Assembly: GCF_034702125.1 (NCBI RefSeq)
Contig: NC_085880.1
Location: forward strand, 48,478,646-48,542,645
Source: Engraulis encrasicolus
Lineage: Eukaryota; Chordata; Actinopteri; Clupeiformes; Engraulidae
DNA length: 64,000 bases
Direction of reading: 5' to 3'
The notes below the pieces were generated by a model that was given only the letters and a program-made list of their open reading frames with translations, ran no database searches and was not told where the DNA came from. The translations under genes were made by a program, and so were the position numbers. Position 1 is the stretch's first letter. Each line of letters begins with the position of its first letter. Positions 46,295 through 58,524 of the stretch are shown here, piece after piece.

Positions 46295-46298
<4 letters not shown>
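45786..46298. repeat. Segment F, copy 1 (SINE-like cassette)
   Basis: ACAAACATACAGACATGCAC to GGCATTTGAGCTCTTGAC, present three times. Near its end the reverse strand reads GTGGTTTGGGAGGTGG and GGTTCTAATCCC, similar to tRNA A- and B-box promoters, so part is probably a tRNA-derived SINE. Ends in a CT microsatellite (46297-46380). Confidence 0.85.
45893..45944 (+). other. Exon-like 52-bp block in segment F, copy 1
   Basis: Preceded by CGTTTGCATGCAG and followed by ATCGAG/GTAAGAAG, both splice-like. The open frame, which has an ATG at 45870, reads RGHFGNVYKICDATTDIE. FGNVYK resembles a kinase glycine-rich loop, but the match is too short to assign. Near-identical in copies 2 and 3. Confidence 0.4.
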
Positions 46299-46341
<43 letters not shown>

Positions 46342-46398
46342 CACTCTCTCTCGCTCACTCTCTCTCTCTCTCTTTCTCCCTGCCTGTCTCTTTCTCTC

Positions 46399-47100
46399 TG
46401 TCGTGGTTTCCAATCGATGTGTCAATCACCAGGCCATGTGAATATGGGGTAAAATACGAATAAGTTAGGAGACAAATCATTCAATAGGCAAATACACCGG
46501 CATAGTTTGTTGATGGAGACTTTTATTAACTCGACTCAGGTTAGGGACATTGTAGAAGCAAGTTCAACGTACAATTTTCCAATGCAATACATCTTAGACT
46601 TGAAACATTTCAGCAAGACAACAAGTTTTTGTAAAACCAAAGTTTTCTCCGGAGGCTAAGTTTTCTCCGGAGGCTAAGTTTTCCTCGGAGACTAAGTTTT
46701 TCTTGGAGACTAAGTTTTTGTCAGAGGCTAAGTTTTTGTCAGAGGCTAAGTTTTTGTCAGAGACTAAGTTTTTTCCAGAGACTAAGTATTTTCAATAAAC
46801 TAAGTCCCACAAACCAAAGTCGAGAATTACTTACTGCAAAGCCAGACAGCAAAGTTGATCAACTGAGGAGATGCGTCAGGTTGTCTCTTGGGATTCCGTT
46901 GGCATTGTCCTCCCGAGCTCTGGACTGTCCATCTTTTATGCTCCCAAGCCTGGGGCATCGTGTACACCTGACCAATCCCTGTCCTTTGTCCACCTGGTCC
47001 GATCATCTCTCGGCCAATCAAATTTCAAATGACGTTATGAGATGTCGGGGAAATTTACAATCGTGGATTTATCGACGGGAGTTTTCCAAAAAGAATATAA
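46399..47100 (-). mobile_element. Possible LTR fragment, minus orientation
   Basis: On the minus strand a TATA-like GGAGCATAAAAGATGG (about 46940) precedes TTAATAAAAGTCTCC (polyadenylation-type, about 46530), and the low-coordinate end reads TGTCGTGG (a CA end on the minus strand). The opposite terminus and target duplication were not found. Confidence 0.3.
46637..46808. repeat. 18-bp minisatellite, about 9 copies
   Basis: Unit CTAAGTTTTCTCCGGAGG, drifting to CTAAGTTTTTGTCAGAGG. The period is exact. Confidence 0.93.
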
Positions 47101-48540
47101 ATTAAGGGCTATTTTGGGTTTTTAATTGGTTTTGACAAGTGATATCCTGTGCTCTCCAGAGGCGTTTCTAGGTTCAGATGGGGCGCCAATCGAAATGCAA
47201 ACGAATGAACATTTGCCCCAAACTCACCACTACTGTAGTACAGTATGGGCTCTTATTCATTATCTAGGCGCTTGGGGGGTCCCAAGCAGCTGCTGGTCTT
47301 GCTTGGTAGCTAGATACGCCTCTTGATGTTCTCTTTACGGGAAGTTTTGATAGGTGCTTAAATCATATTCCTCATTAACACTGGGAGATGGGATCAGCCC
47401 TGTCACCTAGAATTCGTTATCTATAACTTATGTCCAGACCTAACGAAGTTGCAATATGTAACTTATGTTTGACCCTACATGCAGGGACGCTACTGGGCCT
47501 GAGACAAAGCAATTTGAAAGGGCCTCTGATCCAATGAATACTATGTAACGAGGACCTAATCATGGGCCTCCTCTGTCGGTGTCCCTGCCTATATGGACAA
47601 GAAACTCCTGTTTTGTTCTTTTGGAGCCACGTAGCCCCTTCTCCTAACGCGGGCACGAGGATGCACCTAATGCTCCCAATTAAAGCAGTTTGCGGTTAAA
47701 CAACACCTGTTGCTAGCTGTCACAAAGATACTTTATGTTACTGTAGGTCCATAGGCCACTATCAAAAGCAGTCTAGCCGCTGAAGTCATATTTTATAGCT
47801 GTCACCCTCATGGACGTCTAGGGGGTCCTGGACACCCAGACGCCTTCACTCCCTAGTCTTCAAGGTCGCGCACCTGGTCTCTTACAGTGGAAACTTCCCA
47901 ACGACGGTCTGGCCTAGCTTGGACTTGGTCAGTCACATTGTATGTGGAGAGGGACTCTATTAGTATATGGTCACATCTAGGGACCACCTTTATCTTTTTA
48001 TATAAATAGGACTTCAATAAAAACCAATTTAACGTCAACTTAATGTAATACTTAATATGTTTCTTACTTCTCTTCATTGTAAGGTATAGGCATGTAAGTT
48101 AAGGCACACACACACACACACAGACATGCATCCCTGTTAAGACAGTGATGTGCGCCACCTGCACTTGGCAGTCTTCCCAGACTTCTTATCAGGTCCTAGC
48201 CACTACTGCGCACACACACACACACACTTGCCCACATACAAGCCTCCCCGTCAAAGCAGTGATGTACACCTGCATTTGGCAAAACGCCCAGACTGGGCCT
48301 CTGTCAGGCACAGCAGCCCTCATTCACAGACACACACACTTTGGGTTCTGTGTCTCTGTTCAACATAAGAGAGTTAAGATATTTAAAAGTAAGAACTGAA
48401 ACATACAAATATAATAGAAATAAAAGTATATAAAAGTAATAATAGTAATATAAATATAATGCAAGTAATATAATATACTGTTCGTTTTTATTATCCTCTA
48501 GGTGCAAGCACTAACTAATCTGTCACTCTATATACCAGAT
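47101..48540. other. Noncoding, partly repeat-like
   Basis: No recognised gene. 48105-48350 has two short diverged repeats (CCCxGTYAARRCAGTGATGT at 48132 and 48249) with CA tracts. Confidence 0.5.
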
Positions 48541-48541
48541 T

Positions 48542-48750
48542 TCCTCCACATCTCTCTCTCTCTCTCTCTCTCTCTCTCCCGCTCTCTCTCTCTTCTCGCT
48601 CCCTGCCTTGCTGCCTGTCTGTCTGTCTCTCTCTCTCTCTCTCTGTCTCTGTCTCTCTCTATATCGCTCCCTGCCTGCTTGCCTGCCTGTCTGTCTGTCT
48701 GTCTCTCTCTCTTTTTTCTCTCTCGCTCCCTGCCTGCCTGCCTGTCTGTC

Positions 48751-48795
<45 letters not shown>

Positions 48796-48822
48796 TGCTC
48801 CCTGTCTGCCTGCCCCCCCCCC

Positions 48823-48853
<31 letters not shown>

Positions 48854-48870
48854 GCTCCCTGCCTGACCTG
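48542..48870. repeat. CT-rich / (CTGC) low-complexity tract, segment D copy 1
   Basis: CTCTCTCTC interspersed with CGCTCCCTGCCTGCCTG. Similar tracts at 50050-50265 and 62735-62930. Confidence 0.95.
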
Positions 48871-48995
48871 TGCGGTTAGGTGCCTTATTCAAGCCCACTT
48901 CAGCCATCAATGGAGATGTAGCGAGAGGAAAGGGTGGGATTCGAAACTGCAAAACCCACATATGCTAAAGTCAGTGACCTAGTAATAACACATTT
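48871..48995 (-). repeat. tRNA-derived SINE end, segment D copy 1
   Basis: The minus strand reads GTTTCGAATCCCACCCTTTCC, TGGCTGAAGTGGGCTTGAAT and AAGGCACCTAACCGCACA, the B-box-to-body region of a common fish SINE (from memory). Repeated at 62934-63060. Confidence 0.65.
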
Positions 48996-49345
48996 TTACA
49001 TAGAGTAGTGCCCCATGCAGGCACGCTTGCAGCAATTTGGCCTCTGTCTGTGTGCTGTGTCTGTGTACATGCATGTGGCGTGCGTGTGAACAAGAGGTGC
49101 CCCATGCATGCATACTTGCAGCAGTTTGGCCTCTGTGCCTGTGCGTATTGATATACATGTGTGCATGATCATGTCTCTCTATGCATGACTCCGTATATGT
49201 TTGTGCATGCATATGCCGTGCATGTGAACGAGAGATGCAGAGAGAGGATGTGAGCAAGAGAGTGTGTATGTGTTTGAATGTGTGTGTGAGAGAGGAAGAG
49301 GGGGAGAGAGTGGGAGGAGAGGAAGAGGGGGAGCTGCTTCAATAC
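48996..49345. repeat. Segment D copy 1, GCCCCATGCAGGCACGC part
   Basis: Contains two internal half-repeats (GCAGCAATTTGGCCTCTGT and GCAGCAGTTTGGCCTCTGT) and ends in a single 33-bp-minisatellite unit. Closely matches 63411-63760. Confidence 0.9.
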
Positions 49346-49361
49346 AGGCTCAATATTAAGT

Positions 49362-49362
<1 letters not shown>

Positions 49363-49443
<81 letters not shown>
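49363..49443. repeat. (CA)n microsatellite
   Basis: Pure CA, about 80 bases. Confidence 0.98.
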
Positions 49444-49448
<5 letters not shown>

Positions 49449-49952
49449 TACAGACATGCACAACAACATGAGCACTATGAGTTATTCTTTTTTATATCGA
49501 TAATAAACTAAAATCTTTTTGCAATAATGCGTCAACCATTTGCATGCAGAGGACACTTTGGCAATGTCTACAAGATCTGTGATGCCACCACAGATATCGC
49601 GGTAAGAAGCAGAGGGGGTTTTCAACAGGGGAGGATTGCGCAACACCTTTAACCTCATCCTGTCAACGGCATGGCACACACTCCTCTCGCTCGTCACAGT
49701 TGACTATCAGGAGGTCTGATCTTGATATCATGTCCATGTACCCCCCACCCCCCACCCCCCTTCTCTCTCTCTCACACACAAAAAGACACATTTATGTATG
49801 CATGCACGCATGCCATTAGACTCAGGTGTAGGGAGAGGTAAGGAAGGGATTAGAACCTGCAACCCTTTGATCGAAAGACCACCTCCTAAACCACAAGACC
49901 ACAGCTGTCATGAGCTGTCATGAGCTCGCACCCCGGCATTTGAGCTCTTGAC
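49443..49952. repeat. Segment F, copy 2
   Basis: As copy 1; the exon-like block is at about 49551-49602, with one change (ATCGCG before GTAAG). Followed by CT/CTGT repeats to 50265. Confidence 0.9.
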
Positions 49953-50002
49953 TCTCTCTCTCTCTCTCTCTCTCGCTCTCTCTCTCTCTTTCTCCCTGCC
50001 TG

Positions 50003-50074
<72 letters not shown>

Positions 50075-50084
50075 CCTGCCTGCC

Positions 50085-50133
<49 letters not shown>

Positions 50134-50271
50134 ATATATATATATCGCTCCCTGCCTGCTTGCCAGCCTGTCTGTCTGTCTGTCTCTCTCTCTTTTTTTT
50201 TCTCTCTCGCTCCCTGCCTGCCTGCCTGTTTGTCTGTCTGTCTCTCTCTCTCTCTCTCCCTCTCTCAAAAG

Positions 50272-50485
50272 GGACAAAAAAAATAAAGCACTTTATGGTC
50301 CGTGGAATTTCACCTAATTTTTTGCCATTTTTGAGAAAATGTGTCCTGCATCAATACATTGCATAGGCATGTCACACCGCAGGAAAATGAAGTCGCACCA
50401 CAGGAAATTCACTGCATTATGGCCATTTTAATCCTTTTGTATACATGACTGACATCTGAGCTCTTGCTAACTTGATACTGATATT
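50272..50485. repeat. Segment G, copy 2, first part
   Basis: Matches 43567-43786 and is broken at CTGATATT by the hAT element; resumes at 52288. Confidence 0.92.
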
Positions 50486-52287
50486 CAGGCCCGTTGCGTT
50501 AAGGTACGCAATGTAGGCAGTTGCCTAGGGCCCCCGAGTAGGTGGGGCCCCCTAGGACGACAGGTTATGTACCCAACAGCAATGACGATTTTAAATAGCT
50601 TTACAATAAGGCACTGTCATCTGTATGAAGGGCGCTGCTGCGAGGTAAGCAACAGCGCCTCTCTAATACCCCCTGCTCGAGGGGGCCCCCCTCCCAATAG
50701 GTTTGCATCAGCGACAACGTGAAAATGTCAATTGCCAAACAGCGCAACGACAATTTAGTCAGTCAAAGTACCCCCAGCTGGAGGGGCCCCCCCTTCCAAT
50801 TGGTTCAAACGTCAAAATCCAGCGCAAATACAAACTGGAAATCAAGCGACATAATCTCTCACTGGGTGTTGCGCAGACGCCAGTTCAGCCTACAGTACGC
50901 TCTACATTTGTGGCTCAAGACAGTTGCTTTTATAATACAAGTTAATTTTGAACTCTCTGTACTGCCAAACCACCAAACTGTCCCAGGCCAGTTGACATCG
51001 CACAGACAGCAAGGTGCTTCATTTAGCCTAGACTTTACAGTGTATTGTGTTTTCAAAAACGTCTGTGAAGCATTAATCCACGTGCTGTAACAAGCACTGG
51101 GCAAACGTCGATTGTTCAGTAACGCGCATTTTCCCGACACGGAACTGTTTTGGATGTGGACAAACGCAAGAAGAAACGAATGAACAATGTAATGCCTATC
51201 GGATAACACGAGTCACACAAGTGCTTTGAGTGGGATAGCTAAATTGTAGCACAATAGCCTTTCTTGCTATTACTATGGATTACACCTTGGAATTTGGAAC
51301 CATGATTGTGGAAACGCGTGGATTACAGTCATAGGTTGGGATACATTCTGGGATAGGCTACATTCTGCGGTCAAGACAACTCAAGGTAAGGGCACCGGGA
51401 TATTGGTCCCCTATAATTGACACCGTTGTCAACCACTGAGTAACGCAGGTGGTTGTTAACTTGTTCAGTGATCCTTGGTCGCTACAGTAGCCTATTCGTG
51501 TTTGCTGCGATATTAGGGAACATTTGGATTGTATTTTCAAGTGCGTGATGGATGCGATATGAAAAAAATCTCGTCGAGGAGACCCCCATTGGGTTCCTTG
51601 CTTACCAATATCACATCCCCCCAAACCCCCACTGTGCCTGCTCATTCGTTTCTCAGCCTTGAGTTTCTGGACTGTAGGCCTATTGTTTTATGAGTCAATA
51701 TTTCGTTTTGCACAATGATCATGATTTTCGTGGTAGGGTAAAAAAAACCTGATTGGGCCATATAGGCCTACTTTCATGTGAGAGGTTAAACAACTGAACA
51801 TTTAATTAGCCTATGGCCTACTTCATGAGAAATGAGCCTACTGAATGGAATGGGCTTTATTTGCCCAGGTCTTTCTTCATAAAGTTTCATAAAATGAACT
51901 GTAGGGACTAGTTATCATAATAATTAGATTGCATTTCCTCACAGAAAATGCTGGTGTACACATGTATGCTTGCTTTTTATGCATTCATTGCCCTTCATAC
52001 ATGTGTTGCCCTAGCCACAACACTGTCTGTAAGGTGACTTGTTTGTTCCTAGGTTTCCATGGATTCTGTGACATTACTGTATGTTGTAATGGTAGGCTAT
52101 GTGACAATGACTGAAGTGCCATCCAAAAATGGTCTGGCCCATCCGAAACAGAAATTCTTGTGCCGTGACTGCCCCATCAGGTGCCCCCCTCGCCCCCCCC
52201 CCCCCCCCCCCCCCCTCCGGAAAAAAATAGCCTAGGGCCCCGACAACCCCTTTGCCTAGGGCCCCCAAAATCCTAGAAACGGGCCTG
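50486..52287. mobile_element. Non-autonomous hAT element, 1802 bp
   Basis: Inverted ends CAGGCCCGTT / AACGGGCCTG, with the subterminal GCCTAGGGCCCC motif at both ends. CTGATATT flanks both sides (50478-50485, 52288-52295), and segment G copy 1 shows the unoccupied site at about 43777. No transposase frame. A poly-C run lies at 52190-52215. The interior holds GGAGGGGCCCCCC-type repeats at 50680 and 50780. Confidence 0.92.
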
Positions 52288-52450
52288 CTGATATTGTGTT
52301 TAATCTTAATGTGTTAAGACCCTTGTAGTTGGCCTTGCAGCTGCCCTTCTTAATATTAAGTTAATATTTATGCAATCACTTAAGTCCTTTTTCTAAATGC
52401 TTCATACATTATTAAAAATGTTGTTGGTTAATTTATATATAAATTATATT
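52288..52450. repeat. Segment G, copy 2, second part
   Basis: Continues from CTGATATTGTGTTTAATC through GTTAATTTATATATAA, with internal deletions relative to copy 1. Confidence 0.88.
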
Positions 52451-52784
52451 CCAGGTTTCATTAATGTTACAGTCACACCGGAGGATATTTGACATATAAA
52501 CCTTTACATAAATCTTAACAAAAATGTTTCTTCTCATCTAAGACTAATATGAAACATAATGTATCACATCTTCTTTCACTGACATGTATTCTATAAAGGA
52601 AAAATAACCGTTTTGTAGGTTTTTAACCAATGTTACGCACCCACCAACATACACAATTGACTGCTGAAAAAAGGCTATTGACCTGCCAAACTTTTCACAT
52701 TAGATTACTGACCAAAAGTTTTTCAGCCCTACATTTTTTTGCATAAAGCAAGGGTGAGTGTGCGTGCGTGTGTGCCCACCTTAT

Positions 52785-53830
52785 CCCCTGCTCATCTTTC
52801 CCCTGCTCTACAGTGTCTTTCCCCCACACACTATTCTGCCTCCCCCACCCCCTCACTCATCTCCCCCCACACACTGTTCTGCCTCCCCCACCCCCTCACC
52901 CCCCCCCCACACACACTATTCTGCCTCCCCCACTCATCTCCCCCCACACACTATTCTGCCTCCCCCACCCCCCTCACCCCCCCCACACACACTATTCTGC
53001 CTCCCCCACCCCCTCACTCATCTACCCCCACACACTATTCTGCCTCCCCCACCCCCTCATCTCCCCCCCACACACTATTCTGCCTCCCCCACCCCCTAAC
53101 TCATCTCCCCCCACACACTATTCTGCCTCCCCCACCCCCTCACCCCCCCCCACACACTATTCTGCCTCCCCCACCCCCTCACTCATCTCTCCCCCACACA
53201 CTATTCTGCCTCCCCCCCCCCTCACCCCCCCCCACACTATTCTGCCTCCCCCACCCCCTCACCCCCCCCACACACACTGTTCTGCCTCCCCCACCCCCTC
53301 ACTCATCTCCCCCCACACACTATTCTGCCTCCCCAACCCCCTCACTCATCTCCCCCACACACACTATTCTGCCTCCCCCACCTCCTCACTCATCTCCCCC
53401 CCCACACACTATTCTGCCTCCCCCACCCCCTCATCTCCCCCCCACACACACACACACTATTCTGCCTCCCCCANCCTCATCTCCCCCACACACACTATTC
53501 TGCCTCCCCCACCCCCTCACTCATCTCCCCCCACACACTATTCTGCCTCCCCCACCCCCTCACTCATCTCCCCCCACACACTATTCTGCCTCCCCCACCC
53601 CCTCACTCATCTCCCCCCACACACTATTCTGCCCCCAACCCCCTCACTCATCCCTCCCCACACACACTATTCTGCCCCCCACCCCCTCACTCATCTCCCC
53701 CCCACACACTATTCTGCCCCACCCACTATTCTGTCCCCCAACCCCCTCACTCATCCCCCCCATGCTACTCTGTCCCCCCACCCCTCACTCACCCCCCCAC
53801 TAATCTGTCCCCCACGCTCACCCCCCCTGA
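52785..53830. repeat. C-rich minisatellite, about 40-bp units
   Basis: About two dozen copies of a unit containing ACACACTATTCTGCCTCCC, then CCACCCCCTCACTCATC. Position 53474 is an undetermined base (N). All C on one strand, so proline/histidine-rich frames are spurious. More C-rich sequence continues to 54175. Confidence 0.95.
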
Positions 53831-54244
53831 CTCATTCTATCCCCACCCCCCCACAACATACTCGCCCACCCCCTATCCAATGTGATAAGTTTGGTAGGTC
53901 AACCCCCCCCCCCGACTCAACGTACCCCCCCCCACACACACACACACTATTCTTCGCCGCTGAACCCCCCCACTATTACCCCCACCACCTCACTCATCCC
54001 CCCACACACTATTCTCCCCCCCCAGCCCCTAATTCAACCCCGACTCATTCCCCCCCACCACCCACTCTGCCCCCCCTACCCCCGCTCACCCCCTCATTCA
54101 TCCCCCCACTCCTCCACATCATTTAGTCCCCCCCCCAAACCCCGCCACCTTACCCCCCCAACACACACACACCCGGTCTACTGTGTCTATGTCAGTGAAT
54201 GTAAAGAAGCACACTGGCCACACACGCTTGAAAAAAGCGCAGTC

Positions 54245-54347
54245 AGGCACACAGACACACATACAAACGCACGCACACAAACACACACAAACGCACGCAC
54301 ATACACACACACACAAACACACACACACACACAAACACACAAACACA

Positions 54348-54432
<85 letters not shown>
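54245..54432. repeat. (CA)n microsatellite with AAACAC variants
   Basis: CA run interrupted by CAAACACAC and CACGCAC. Confidence 0.97.
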
Positions 54433-54433
<1 letters not shown>

Positions 54434-54467
54434 TTTAACTGAAAAATAGGTAATCTTTATTGATAAT

Positions 54468-54923
54468 TGTACTGGCAGAAAAACAGTTTCTGGCTTTTCC
54501 TGTAGCCGTCCTAAAGTCCTATCTATTTTCCGTTTTGAGAAGGCAGGTTTTGCAGACTCACACCCAAAAATCCAATGAGATGGTTTCAAAAATCCAATGA
54601 GATGGTTTCATCCATGAATGTGTCCGGTTTTATTACAAATAAAAATAAGTACAAACAAAAGATGCAATGAGATGCAGAAATTATTAAGTCTATTATTTCA
54701 CAACTGCAAGACAATTAAGCAGGAGCGTGTCAGGCAGGTGTTTCGAGCGGGCGAGGTCAAGAATTGTATCTCTGCGGCCTGCTCTCCTCCCGTCATGCGC
54801 AGCTGGCATCTCTTTTATTGAGGTGGTACCATTCTCCACCTAAAGGGGTCGCACTCTCACAAAATGCACAAAAACAAGGAAGCATGAGTGCAAGAAAAAT
54901 CAGCTAAACATGTGGCTCCTACA
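54468..54923 (-). mobile_element. Solo LTR, 456 bp, 5-bp duplication ATAAT
   Basis: Starts TG (TGTACTGGC) and ends CA (GGCTCCTACA), flanked by ATAAT at 54463-54467 and 54924-54928. Segment G copy 1 has TTGATAATTATGG uninterrupted. On the minus strand CTCAATAAAAGAGATG and GTAATAAAACCGG look like TATA and polyadenylation sites, so it lies in minus orientation. No internal retroelement genes nearby. Confidence 0.88.
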
Positions 54924-54928
54924 ATAAT

Positions 54929-55192
54929 TATGGCCTTACAGTATTGAGAAAAATGTGTGAAAGTCTGCCATTCTGAAAAACAGAGAACATTTTGAAATTT
55001 GGAGGACATAGATGGTCTCCAGTTTTAATCTTTTTAAATAGACCTTCTGGTCTGTAATCCACTGTGAAAACCCTGACATCACAATAGGCCTAATTTTCCC
55101 AGCCATAGACTCTCTATGTGCATTTCAATCATTATTTTCAGCACTTTCCTTTGGATATTGCAAGGTGGCCAACTTTATTTTCATTTGTATTA
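54929..55192. repeat. Segment G, copy 2, third part
   Basis: Matches 44264-44537 with few differences. Confidence 0.92.
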
Positions 55193-55199
55193 GTTAAGG

Positions 55200-55359
<160 letters not shown>

Positions 55360-55360
<1 letters not shown>

Positions 55361-55862
55361 AAACATACAGACATGCACAACAACATGAGCACTATGAGTT
55401 ATTCTTTTTTATATCGATAATAAACTAAAACCTTTTTGCAATAATGCGTCAACCGTTTGCATGCAGAGGACACTTTGGCAATGTCTACAAGATCTGTGAT
55501 GCCACCACAGATATCGAGGTAAGAAGCAGAGGGGGTTTTTTAGAGGATTGCGCAACCACCTTTAACCTCATCCTGTCAACGGCATGGCACACACTCCTCT
55601 TGCTCGTCACAGCTGACTATCTGGAGGTCTGATCTTGATATCATGTCCATGTTCGTACCCCCCATCCCCCACTCCCTTTCTCTCTCTCACACACACAAAA
55701 AGACACATGTATGTATGCATGCACGCATGCCATTAGACTCAGGGGTAGGGAGAGGTAAGGAAGGGATTAGAACCTGCAACCCTTTGATCCAAAGACCACC
55801 TCCCAAACCACAAGACCACAGCTGTCATGAGCTGTCATGAGCTCGCACCCCGGCATTTGAGC
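55360..55862. repeat. Segment F, copy 3
   Basis: As copies 1 and 2. The exon-like block at about 55468-55519 is identical in frame to copy 1. A short deletion follows (GGGGTTTTTTAGAGG). CT microsatellite to 55925. Confidence 0.9.
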
Positions 55863-55869
55863 TCATTTG

Positions 55870-55914
<45 letters not shown>

Positions 55915-55925
55915 GCTCTCTCTCA

Positions 55926-56045
55926 AATTCAAATTCAAATTCAAATATGCTTTATTGGCATGCCTATTGGTAACAGTGTTGCCAAAGCGTACAGATAACA
56001 TAGAAGGACATTACGGTCAATTAGGAACATTAAGCAGACATGTGT
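55926..56045 (-). repeat. Short interspersed repeat, CAAATTCAAATTC...GCTTTATTGGCATG
   Basis: Tandem AAATTC followed by TGCTTTATTGGCATG, as seen in many fish retroposon tails (from memory); class uncertain. Confidence 0.4.
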
Positions 56046-56056
56046 TAAGAATATCA

Positions 56057-56065
56057 CACGCACAC

Positions 56066-56148
<83 letters not shown>
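56057..56148. repeat. (CA)n microsatellite
   Basis: CA run with two CGCA interruptions near the start; preceded by ATTAAG.AC motifs that recur after it. Confidence 0.97.
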
Positions 56149-56150
<2 letters not shown>

Positions 56151-56589
56151 TTAAGAACATTAAACACACACGAACGCACACACACAAACACACACATGCA
56201 TTAAGAACTCTTTCTCGCTCCCTGCCTTCCTGCCTGTCTGCCTGTCTGTCTCTCTCTCTCTCTGTCTCTGTCTCTCTCTATATCGCTCCCTGCCTGCTTG
56301 CCTGCTTGCCTGCGGGTACAGGTCTTTTCGTCGAATGGATTCTTGAGAGGGGACCATTCGAACAAAACGTTGGACAATTTGTATAAGGCAGGGGATCTTT
56401 AGTCGAGGACGGTCCGTCTACCGCAAAAGCCTACGAAAGGTCCTTAAAATTGAACTAAAGATCCTTAGGTTTCAACTAAAGGTCCCTTCAGTCTGCCTAT
56501 ATTAGAAATGTAAATCAGCTTTTTTAATGCGGGTTTTCTTAGAATCCGCTTTTTTAATGCTCATTTTAACGGTTTTGTCTATTTAAATA

Positions 56590-56835
56590 TGTTCATTTTA
56601 ACAGTTTTGTCTAGCCTATTTAAATAGGCCTAAATCAGCTGTTAAGTTTTGTTTTTTGTTGATTTAAACATGTAAATCTATAAATAAAATGTACTTACTC
56701 GTTTTTACTGGTGTTTTAACGGTTTTGTCTAGCCTATTTAAATAGGCCTAAATCAGCTGTTAAGTTTTGTTTTTTGTTGATTTAAACATGTAAATCTATA
56801 AATAAAATGTACTTACTTGTTTTTACTGGTATGTT
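56590..56835. repeat. Tandem duplication, about 122-bp unit
   Basis: TTTTGTCTAGCCTATTTAAA through AATAAAATGTACTTAC occurs twice back to back, nearly identical; a recent event. 56200-56590 holds a CT/CTGC tract and unassigned sequence. Confidence 0.93.
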
Positions 56836-56904
56836 GTTGTTGTTTTTACGATTACGTCGTTACATTTTTTGACAATTTAGCCTACGTTTACGCCCTTACA
56901 TTTT

Positions 56905-57780
56905 TTGACAACAAAGTTCGGCATGAACCAGAACACTAGGCTTATGTAACAGTGTTGAAAACATTAAAGAACCCATGCACCTGTGTTAAGTCCATACAGT
57001 AAAGAGAGAGAGAGAGAGAGAAGTTAAATCGTTACATTAACACTGCATAGGAGCGCGCTCTCTCTCGCTCTCTCTGCCCGGCGAGGCAATGTTCTTGGGC
57101 GGTAACTTTTTAGATGCGAAGCACCAGCAACAAGAGAATGCTGTCTGCCGACACTTTGATGTTTCTGATTCTGAATGACAACAAAGTTCGCGCATGAGCC
57201 AGAGCACTATGCATATAACAGTGTTGAAAACATTACAGAACCCATGCACCTGTGTTAAGTCCATGGCTACAGTAAAGAGAGAGAGAGAGAGAAGTTAAAT
57301 CGTTACATTAACACTGCATAGGACCGCTCTCTCTCTCTCTCTGCCCGGCGAGGCAATGTTCTTGGGCTATAGTTTTATTAATTGAATAAGCTGGTAGCTG
57401 CCTATTTTGTTTCATAGCCTGTCTTTTATTGTTGGAAATCGTCCATCGATCCAGTCAGGCTGCCTATTTTATATCCTATTATTCCCGTGTGTCCTAGGAA
57501 TATTTCTTTTGTTCGAAGTCTAAATATGTGGTAAAACTGATTTACCCGCGATTCATATAGGCCTAGGCCTAATAATGGCACAAACTGAATGACAATAAAT
57601 AGTTCGCGCATGAGGCAGAAAAAATAACAGTGTCGGAAAACATTATAGAACCCCTGCACCCGTGTTAAGTCCATGGCTACAGTAAAACAAAAACAAAAAT
57701 ACTAAGAGCGAGAGAGAGAAGTGAAATCGCTATATTAACACTGCATAGGAGCGCGTTCTCTCTCTCTCTCTCTCTAGTAA
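56905..57780. repeat. Three-copy tandem repeat with GA/TC hairpin
   Basis: Copies at about 56905-57110, 57178-57375 and 57585-57780 share AGAACCCATGCACCTGTG, AGTCCATGGCTACAGTAAAG, a GA run, ATTAACACTGCATAGGA and a TC run. Period is about 260-400 bp. Confidence 0.9.
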
Positions 57781-57799
57781 TGTATCTAGTAGGCCTATC

Positions 57800-58520
57800 T
57801 AGTGATCTAGTATGTAAATCAACTGTTTTTTTTTGCTGTTTTCAGATGTGCTTCATAAATAAAATGTACTTAGGCCTACTCATTTTAACTGGTATGTTGT
57901 CGGTTTTGTACGTTTATGCCGTTACATTTTTTGACAATTATCTAGGTTACTTTCTACTCCTTACATTTCTGGAACAATATTTGAGAAGCTTTTTTTCACT
58001 TTTACGCCGTTACTTTACTCCGTTACATTTTTTGACAAATATCTGTAGGCCTATGTTACTTTCTACTCCTTACATTTCTGGAACAGTATTTGAGTAGCCC
58101 CAGCTGCGGGCAGAGAGGCGGGACCAAGCACAGCCTTGTCGCTTTGAATCAGGGCAGCGTGCGTCTACTGAGCACATTTGGTTGTCATGCAGCGAGTTTT
58201 CTGACTTTCTGGTAACTTTTTAGATGAACGCTTCTAGCTACCGTCTTCTGTAGGTCTGGAATATACCTACGTGTGGAGTAGGCCTAGAGGTGCGCGGTGG
58301 ATGTATTATTTCATCCGCAACCGCTTCTTAGAATTTCTAATCTACCTGCTATCCACCCGCCCTAATGTTTTTTCTCCAATTTCCAAAACCGAATCCACCC
58401 GCCATCCGCCTATTAGTTTTTAGTATTTAAGATCCCTGAGGCACATAGTCGATCGTATTTTTCAAGCAGTGCAGGTCATTTACATCTTGCCAGCCTATGT
58501 TTTAAAAAAATCTCTAACTT
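57800..58520. other. Noncoding, short repeats only
   Basis: TTACTTTCTACTCCTTACAT + TTCTGGAACA occurs at 57947 and 58053. No gene recognised. Confidence 0.55.
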
Positions 58521-58524
58521 ACAG

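Noticed and set aside
48871..48995. A functional tRNA gene on the minus strand
   Set aside because: Only a B-box-like GTTTCGAATCCC and a SINE body are present. No full cloverleaf or anticodon arm could be drawn.
52739..54126. Long Pro/His-rich frames of 354 and 452 codons
   Set aside because: They run through a C-rich minisatellite in overlapping frames and include the undetermined base at 53474. Not a protein gene.
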